Below, one piece after another: positions 59,601-64,000 of a stretch of DNA of 64,000 nucleotides. Both the position numbers and the translations under genes were made by a program. The DNA comes from Oegoconia quadripuncta. Lineage: Eukaryota > Arthropoda > Insecta > Lepidoptera > Autostichidae. The DNA lies in contig OX438741.1 of assembly GCA_949316235.1 (NCBI GenBank), forward strand, positions 39,160,962 to 39,224,961, in the 5' to 3' direction. The number at the start of each line of letters is the position of its first letter. The first letter of the stretch is position 1. The notes under the pieces were generated by a model. That model searched no databases and was not told the origin of the DNA. It was given only the letters and a program-made list of their open reading frames with translations.

Positions 59601-62515
59601 AACGCACCAAAAACTAAAAACCGTTCTTGCCAGCCGGGTGAAAACAAAACCAAACTTCGAACTTCAAGCATTTATTTCAACGTAAGATGTGTTGAATGTC
59701 AATTTAAATCTATTGGAAATAAGTAGTATAAGTTTCCCATAAATGATGTACCTATTTACTTTACTTATTCAAGTTGTGCTTGTCACTATTTTTGGGCAAT
59801 GCAGAAATATTTTTTCGAACGTACCTACATAATATTCTCGTAAATAATCTCTGTAGGACATGATACTGCGGAAATAACTAAAATAAACAAATCTTGCAGT
59901 AGCCACATCGATTAGCTGTCTGATTTTCCAGACGGCATATGCTGCAGAACTCAAACTACTCGCTAAAGATTCTAGATGTGGTCTCCACTGAAGCTTGGAA
60001 TCTAGAGTAATTCCTAAACAGACCATCTTATCTACAAATTCTATTTTATCTTCATCCATCACAATAAATTTTATTGGGTCGGCAGAAATTTATGCCTTTT
60101 AGTTTTTTTGGCATTTAAAACCAAGTTATTGACTGTAAACCAGCGTAAAATTAGTATTCAACTTATCAGGAACTTTGTATTTGACTTTTGTCTAATGTAT
60201 CATCAGCAAATAGTACCTACTCTCTCGGTCATTCTTTGAATTTACATAAACTAGAAACAGAATAGGGCCCATTATTGACCCCTGTGAGTGACACTCGAGA
60301 GAGCCCTGGTGATCTTACCCCATTGATATCTACCTTTTGCATTCTTTTTTCTAAATAAGATGATGATGCTTCCGGCCGATTTCGGCCATGGCAACCTACT
60401 CGACTCCTAATCGGTTTGGCGTTGGTACGCTGGAAGATGGCTAACAGCCGATCTTTGCGGTGAAATCCCGTGCGCAATACGGATTAGATAATAGTTACTA
60501 CGTAGGCATGTAAGCACACCACACTAAATAAGATAGAATTATGAAAAGGCTGTCAGATTTGAATCCGTAATGATTCAATTTCAAAGTTTTGTGATCAACA
60601 CAGTCAAACGCCTTTGAAAGATCGCATAAAACACCAAATGCATTTTGTGAGCCTTCCTAAGCTTCAAAAATGAGTTTAATCAGGCTAACTCCCGCATCAA
60701 CGGTGTTTCTTTCCTTGGTAAAGCCAAACTGCTGATGGTGGAACAAGTTATTCACATTAAAATAGGAAGGCCTTAAGTTAAGGTCTGCCTTAACATGATT
60801 TTTTCAAAAATTTTACTAAACACTGAAATAACACGTACTGGTCTGAAGTTACTTGGGTCCTTTACTTATTGAAATAAGACGACTAGATTATCATACATAT
60901 AGATAGCTACTCTTCGATTAGGAAACCTTCACAGAAATTGCTCCAAATAATGATCAAATGTTCTTTTTTTATATAAAATTTGGGACACTAATCATCTAGC
61001 CCCAAGCTAACCAAAACTTGAACATCCATAGTACTAGATAACGTATAAACATACATAAATATTTATATAAACATCCATGACTCGGGAATATTTATGCACA
61101 TTCATCAAGCAAATACATTTATTTACCCCTCGCGGTATTCAAACCCGCAACAGTTGGTATCGCTGACAGGGTCACTATGCACTATACCAATCGGTCGTTC
61201 CACTACACCAATATCTAAACATATGTCAGAAAAAATGATTTAATAAATTTTTAACTTCATCTATCGACACTTACAGCAGTTAAGATTGAGTATTTGCTCT
61301 ATCCGTCATCATTTACCTACTCGTACATCGGCTAACCACGGCTTCGTTCATCACATAATAAACCAGCAGCCTGATTCTCACATACTCGAGATTTCAATGT
61401 CGAACGACATCAATAGGTTTGTCACTTTTACACACGTATATAAGTGTGAAAGAGATAGACATGCCAATGTCTATCAATAGACAAATGTCGAGTGTGCAAG
61501 AATAGGGGTCCAGGAGCGAAGGGTGCGTGGATCACACGGAAGGCCCTAGTGCGCGGTCGGGGCCGGTTAGTGTTAGTTAGTTAGTTAGTTTTTGGCTCTC
61601 TTTCCAATTCACAATTTTTCTCAATAAGACATCGATGTTAATTATAAATGTGTAATTTTCTTTATTTATTATATTGTTTTACAATAATAGCATATGGGTA
61701 ACAACAACTCTGAAGTACCTAGTATTAGGCTACCTACATGACGTGTTCAACGGCAACCTCTCTTGCTAAGTAGGTACAGTCGGCGTCATGACTTAGTCGT
61801 CCATGACATGACTGACGGTAGCATTTTTTTATGCATAACGGGTTGGTACTTTAGCTCAATCACACCTGATGTTAAGTGAAGATGAGGTCGAAGGTGGAAG
61901 CGTACTGACCCGGAAACCCCAACACATTTGGGGGACTGGCTATCTTATCTCTGACAAGATAGATAAGATGGTGGTAGCTAGCCAGGCGGACATTTAAAAT
62001 GCCCTACCACCAACCAAACCGAGTACGTAAACATGTACCCCGCTGGGGATCGAACCCGCGACCTCCGAATCGTAAACCCAATGTCGTTTACATTGAGCCA
62101 CGGAGGCGGTCAAAACATGCAGCATCATGCATAGCATGATGCTCACTCGAGCTACGCAAATTGCAGTTCTCTAAAATGACGTTCTCGTTTAGACTATAAT
62201 TTCGATGATACCTACCTACGTGCAGCTTAAACGAGCAGAACAGCAAACTACGGACCCGACTAGTAACATCATTTTCATTTTTACCAAGCAAAAATGTCGA
62301 CAGGAGGCTACCTAGCGTGCATGAGGATTAGCAAAACACGCCGTCCCTCAACGGGGATCCGAAATATCGAGCGCCTTCCCCGGGTGTCTCACCGCGGTGC
62401 CGTCGTCGGCAAACTCGAAGTCCTGGTCCGCGCGCCGCCCCCCCTCCCCCCTCCCGGCCGCCAGCGACAGCGCCAGCAGCGCGCTCGCCGCGCACAGCCA
62501 GCTCCAGCGCCGCAT
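50645..62515 (-). CDS. Cow: Testican/SPOCK proteoglycan (Cow homologue), nine exons, 449 aa
   Basis: Exons (minus): 62515-62393, 58758-58698, 57185-57083, 55746-55576, 54723-54561, 53904-53802, 52613-52515, 51628-51530, 51072-50645. All GT-AG, and codon phase is conserved across every junction (1350 nt in total). It is a secreted extracellular-matrix heparan-sulfate proteoglycan; Drosophila Cow binds Wingless. Signal peptide MRRWSWLCAASALLALSLAA. Cys-rich segment CRPLQCARRESC (62-96). Acidic linker exon 4 (ADDDDVFYDAAARD). Kazal domain (153-207) with FLCGSDNRTYSSLCRLDLHN and CRGFCPC. EC-domain helix CALEALADRLLDWFSVLMDE (exon 7). EF-hand MFAHLDGDGDGLLSANDLYA (exon 8). Thyroglobulin type-1 domain with FYRPRQCHP and CWCVSPHGVELAGSRTRG (exon 9). 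Acidic tail with EGSGD, a possible glycosaminoglycan site. Human testican-1 is 439 aa. Exon 6 is Arg/Gly-rich and least certain. Confidence 0.88.
51462..51572. repeat. Partial duplicate of the Cow EF-hand exon inside the next intron
   Basis: About 30 nt encoding DGDGLLSAND occurs in exon 8 (51543-51572) and again, 28/30 identical by eye, at 51462-51491 in the following intron, 81 bp away. The frame stays open through the intron start, so intron retention would read a second EF-loop-like motif. Confidence 0.75.
52171..52392 (+). repeat. Dispersed repeat family G
   Basis: AACCGTAGCGTAATGGTTTA, TTGTTCGTGCAACATCACAA and GGAACCCTCCGTCCTTCGAC. It ends right beside the donor minisatellite of Cow exon 7. 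Confidence 0.75.
52401..52515. repeat. 26-bp minisatellite repeating the Cow exon 7 splice donor
   Basis: Unit GGGGCGGTACCCCGTGCACT + CACCGC. ACTCACC starts at 52431, 52457, 52483 and 52509 (period 26), plus a variant ACTCGC at 52405. On the minus strand each unit offers G|GTGAGTGC. The first donor used in the model is 52515/52514. Using downstream copies adds 26, 52 or 78 nt; only the last keeps frame. Confidence 0.85.
52833..53700 (+). pseudogene. LINE RT fragments in a Cow intron, split by a LINE 3' end
   Basis: Plus strand, first part (52860-53050): KGPDDIPSYF-like (two frames: GPDDIP and VVACASSLAVPLHIIF), then YRPI-like remnants. Second part (53430-53690): ITSGVPQGSHIGPIVFNIFI, the conserved RT box. 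Between them, 53162-53345 carries a minus-strand LINE 3' UTR (CAATCTCACCTGATGGGAAG). A Jockey/CR1-like clade is likely. Confidence 0.7.
53162..53345 (-). repeat. LINE 3'-end fragment (family D)
   Basis: T-run start, GTTTGACCACAATCTCACCT, GATGTGGCCGAAGATGAAGC. A paralogue of 3283-3450. Confidence 0.65.
54306..54400 (-). repeat. SINE-A tail fragment
   Basis: T-run, ATGCACGACGGGTTCGTACT, ATCACACCTGATGTTAAGTG, through TGGAAGCGTACTGACCC. The tRNA head is missing. Confidence 0.75.
54498..54669. repeat. Partial duplicate of the Cow Kazal exon in the next intron
   Basis: A 39-nt block (TTGTGCAGGTCGAGGCGACA ...) occurs identically in exon 5 (54631-54669) and in the intron (54498-54536), 133 bp apart. 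It encodes RTYSSLCRLDLHN. A shorter repeat GTGCGACAGGGAC straddles the donor (54537 and 54571). Confidence 0.8.
54730..55575. other. Cow intron 4; nothing recognised
   Basis: AT-rich intron sequence. The overlapping minus ORF 55013-55441 shows no family motif. Confidence 0.45.
55747..56930. other. Cow intron 3; no gene
   Basis: AT-rich, with a (TATT)n run near 56553-56571. The plus ORF at 56188-56460 is not recognised. Confidence 0.45.
56934..57185 (-). repeat. 149-bp tandem duplication containing Cow exon 3
   Basis: Exon 3 (57185-57083) is repeated without visible change at 57036-56934, each with donor CGG|GTCAGT. The upstream copy has acceptor TTGCAG; the downstream one has CACAG. The exon is 103 nt, so using both copies would shift frame, while either one alone keeps it. 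Flanks differ by single bases (GAGCGGC versus GAGCGTC), showing two real units or two merged alleles. Confidence 0.85.
57463..58486 (+). mobile_element. hAT element, 1,024 bp, with 8-bp TSD, in Cow intron 2
   Basis: CAGTGACGGATTAA at the left end and TAGTCCGTCACTG at the right form TIRs of about 10-11 bp. CCGCCCCC flanks both sides (57455-57462 and 58487-58494), an exact 8-bp target duplication as hAT elements make. The interior has a transposase C-terminus but no N-terminus, so it is an internally deleted, non-autonomous copy. It sits in an older minus-strand RTE tail (about 57376-57455). Confidence 0.9.
57759..58295 (+). pseudogene. hAT transposase C-terminal relic (ZMYM1-like dimerisation region)
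   Basis: An open frame to 58133 includes FPNVETALRIFLSLMIA; the sister frame then continues SSAERSFSKLKMLKNEKRTK, MIQERLDNLSILNIESDI and ..NARKSRKPHFNK. The SAERSFS..K box is the hallmark of the hAT C-terminal dimerisation domain, here of the zinc-finger MYM-type-1-like group. There are at least two frameshifts. DDE residues and the BED finger are absent. Confidence 0.8.
58760..59769. other. Cow intron 1 (part); nothing recognised
   Basis: AT-rich. No coding or repeat family identified. Confidence 0.45.
59770..60930 (-). pseudogene. LINE RT relic (CR1/Jockey-like) in Cow intron 1
   Basis: Minus strand: FGVLCDLSKAFDCVDHKTLK (first catalytic Asp, about 60640-60590), SYLEKRMQKVDINGVRSPGL (60358-60300), VPQGS-like box degraded, ..NSKNDRES.., then VDKMVCLGITLDSKLQWRPH (60035-59975). 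Stops and frameshifts throughout. Sense-oriented relative to Cow. It is interrupted by the 162-bp insertion at 60362-60523. Confidence 0.78.
60362..60523 (-). mobile_element. 162-bp RTE-like insertion with 11-nt TSD nested in the LINE
   Basis: CTAAATAAGAT is present at 60351-60361 and 60524-60534. Removing the insert and one TSD copy rejoins the RT reading (..SYL|EKR..). On minus it ends ...TTTCGGCCGGAAGCATCATC with an ATC-type tail, so it is a 5'-truncated LINE or SINE on the minus strand. Confidence 0.8.
60970..61205 (-). repeat. SINE-B copy, near full length
   Basis: T-run start, ATCATCTAGCCCCAAGCTAA, AACATCCATGACTCGGGAAT, reversed B box GGTATTCAAACCCGC and head AGTGCATAGTGACC-type on minus. 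Confidence 0.7.
61372..61503. mobile_element. Palindromic MITE (copy 2)
   Basis: Same sequence as 43171-43304, differing for example at TCTATCAATAG versus TCTATCGATAG. Followed by ATAGGGGTCCAGG, a terminus also present at 44186-44200. Confidence 0.75.
61823..62107 (-). repeat. SINE-A copy, near full length
   Basis: T-run, all tail and body blocks, reversed B box GGGGATCGAACCCGCGACC and head end TTGAGCCACGGAGGCGG. Confidence 0.85.
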
Positions 62516-62526
62516 GCTGCCCGTCG

Positions 62527-62605
62527 CCTGCACTCTGCGCCTTGCGCCCTGCACTCTGCGCCCTGCACTCCGCACTCCGCACTGTGCACTCTGCACCGCG
62601 CTCAC
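62527..62605. repeat. GC-rich minisatellite upstream of the Cow start
   Basis: Degenerate ~14-bp units of the form CTGCGCCCTGCACT, repeated five or six times just 12 nt upstream of the Cow ATG (62515), so probably in its 5' UTR or promoter. Confidence 0.7.
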
Positions 62606-62804
62606 CGGGTGCGATGCGTGTCGCGAGCCGCGTCCCAGCGGCGACACTGTGTATGTGCCGCGTGTACCCCTCCCCCCCTCCCCCCGCTAGCCCCGGGGCA
62701 CAGTGCGGCGGCGCGCCCCGCCTCCCGCGAATGTCTCACTTAATAAACAACACGCTCCTGGGTCGCATCCAAGTCCCGGTAAATTATGCGCTCGATGCGT
62801 ATCT

Positions 62805-62954
62805 ATGCATTATTTGGACTCGCTCGTCGCAGATCCCCCTCCGCCCCCGCTGGAAGACATCGCCCGCCTGTCGGCCCACGTCTCCCGAAATCGATTCCCA
62901 GACGTGAACAAAGTGTTAGGACCCAACGTGGAGCCCGATAGACAGTTGCGAGCG
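62805..62954 (+). CDS. Candidate first exon of an unidentified plus-strand gene (50 codons)
   Basis: From ATG 62805 the frame reads MHYLDSLVADPPPPPLEDIA, then RLSAHVSRNRFPDVNKVLGP and NVEPDRQLRA, ending at a good donor GCG|GTGAGC (62954/62955) in phase 0. The composition looks like real protein, and the NRFPDV stretch recalls tyrosine-phosphatase N-terminal lobes, but I cannot assign a family. Alternatively the exon begins after CTCGTCGCAG (62829). It lies about 290 bp from the Cow start, head-to-head, and a shared promoter is possible. The rest of the gene is beyond the window or not seen. Confidence 0.45.
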
Positions 62955-63067
62955 GTGAGCGGGAGCTGGAGCGGGAGCGGGAGCGGGAGCGGCCGTGTCG
63001 ACGCCGAGCCGGGCGCTGCGCGGGTCGATGTGCGCGAGGCCGGGCCGGGCCGTCCCGCGCCCGCAGT

Positions 63068-63236
63068 ACCGTAGCGCAATGGTTTACTGCAAAATATATA
63101 TATATATATATATACGCATATCGCTTAGTCAGCGCCCTTGGCGATGTATTATACGCTTGTAAATAATTAAAAAGCCTTGTTCGTGCAACATCACTTTAGT
63201 CAACGAGTCTTATTTACGGACCCTCCGTCCTTCGAC
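63068..63236 (+). repeat. Dispersed repeat family G with internal (AT)n
   Basis: ACCGTAGCGCAATGGTTTAC, an (AT)n run at 63092-63113, then TTGTTCGTGCAACATCACTT and CCCTCCGTCCTTCGAC. The AT run replaces non-repetitive bases in the other copies. Confidence 0.75.
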
Positions 63237-63532
63237 ATAATTTTATTTATTTTAAATGTGTTGACAACTATTACGGAGACAGAGCGCGCTGTACGTACAG
63301 TTCCAGCAGTTTGGTTGGCCACAACAAAAAAATCCGCCCGCTATACATTTTATATGAATTGTCGCACATTAGGCGCAGAGGGTCGCATTATTTGCACAAA
63401 ATGTATGAAGTACACAGACGCGGCCTTATTTCCATGGATACACCGATCAATTTGGTTTTGTGGGGTTAACCTGTTAGCATCCATGTACCTATACCTACTA
63501 TAGAAATTAAATTAATAGACGACATCCGGCGT

Positions 63533-63835
63533 CGCCGGGCTCAGCGGTTAAGACCCGGTCTCCCAATTCGGGAGGTTCGGGTTCGATTCCCAGGCAGGCC
63601 ATGTACCAATGAGTATTTAAAACTTATGTGCATTTATCCGACTGCTCCTAAACGGTGAAGGAAAACATCGTGTGTAAACCTGTATGCCTGAGAAATAAAA
63701 ATTCTAAGGCATGTGAAGTCCCCAACCCGCATTGTGCCAGTGTGGTGGACTACGGCCCATACTTCCTCATATACGAGGGTAGGCCTATATCCCTGCATTG
63801 GGATGTTTACGGGCTGATGATGAATGAAATCCGTA
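63533..63835 (+). repeat. SINE-C, full-length tRNA-derived with RTE tail
   Basis: Head GCCGGGCTCAGCGGTTAAGA (box A-like) and GGGTTCGATTCCCAGGCAGG (box B). Body, then the tail AGGCCTATATCCCTGCATTG and GATGTTTACGGGCTGATGATG, identical in kind to the RTE tail at 27362-27430. This implies mobilisation by that RTE family. Confidence 0.85.
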
Positions 63836-64000
63836 AAATTAAATGATAATCTGTTTTCAAATTCAGTTCAGCCGTTTTAACACTACAATGCAACAGATAG
63901 ACATCAAACCTATAACACCTCCTTTGGTCAGAATGGCGGCGGGCCTATAATCGACTATTGGGAGGTGAATGTTGCTCGGGTCGGGTGTAGACCGGCAGTA

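Overview
The window is eukaryotic, AT-rich and dense with transposable elements. It is most likely a moth or butterfly (Lepidoptera). The repeats point that way: tRNA-derived SINEs whose tails match LINE 3' ends, RTE elements with (TGA/ATG)n tails, Jockey/R1-type LINEs, a Lep1-like Helitron and many small MITEs. The protein-coding genes also look insect-like: ST7, the testican/Cow proteoglycan and a 6.4-kDa complex III subunit. Nothing bacterial or viral was seen.

Layout. 1-24 kb has no host gene I can support. It holds SINE and LINE fragments and one striking 4.2-kb insertion (8091-12348): a Jockey-type retrotransposon in inverted orientation inside a 13-nt target-site duplication with a plus-strand poly(A), best read as a twin-priming inversion. 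A GC-rich first coding exon of an unidentified minus-strand gene lies at 24486-24755. 25-33 kb is intergenic and full of TE relics (a TIR element, a mariner truncated after its first catalytic Asp, several LINE C-termini). 33.5-42.4 kb is a seven-exon ST7 homologue on the minus strand (443 aa), with introns filled by R1-, RTE- and other LINE fragments. Further right come a THAP-like exon pair (43.8-44.3 kb, plus) and a short intact gene for complex III subunit 10 (45572-45751, plus). 50.6-62.5 kb is a nine-exon testican/SPOCK (Drosophila Cow) gene on the minus strand (449 aa). It has a signal peptide, a Kazal domain, an EF-hand segment, a thyroglobulin type-1 domain and an acidic tail with a possible glycosaminoglycan site. 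An unidentified plus-strand exon (62805-62954) faces its start, and the window ends in SINEs.

The most unusual signal is at the exon edges of the two long minus-strand genes. Exons of ST7 and Cow are extremely GC-rich islands in an AT-rich background, and at least six exon-intron boundaries carry local duplications of exon edge plus splice site. The cases are: the ST7 exon 6 donor four times in a 63-bp array; the Cow exon 7 donor in a 26-bp array; a whole Cow exon 3 duplicated at 149 bp spacing; a copy of the first part of ST7 exon 4 inside an 81-nt frame-open intron; and partial copies of the Cow Kazal and EF-hand exons in the following introns. Several TE ends also stop within 15-50 nt of ST7 splice sites. 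This may be real local splice-site duplication or an assembly effect; long reads and RNA-seq would decide.

Gene models were built by eye from splice signals, conserved family motifs and codon phase (every junction in ST7 and Cow keeps the frame). Family names for degenerate TEs come from motif recognition, not from a database search.
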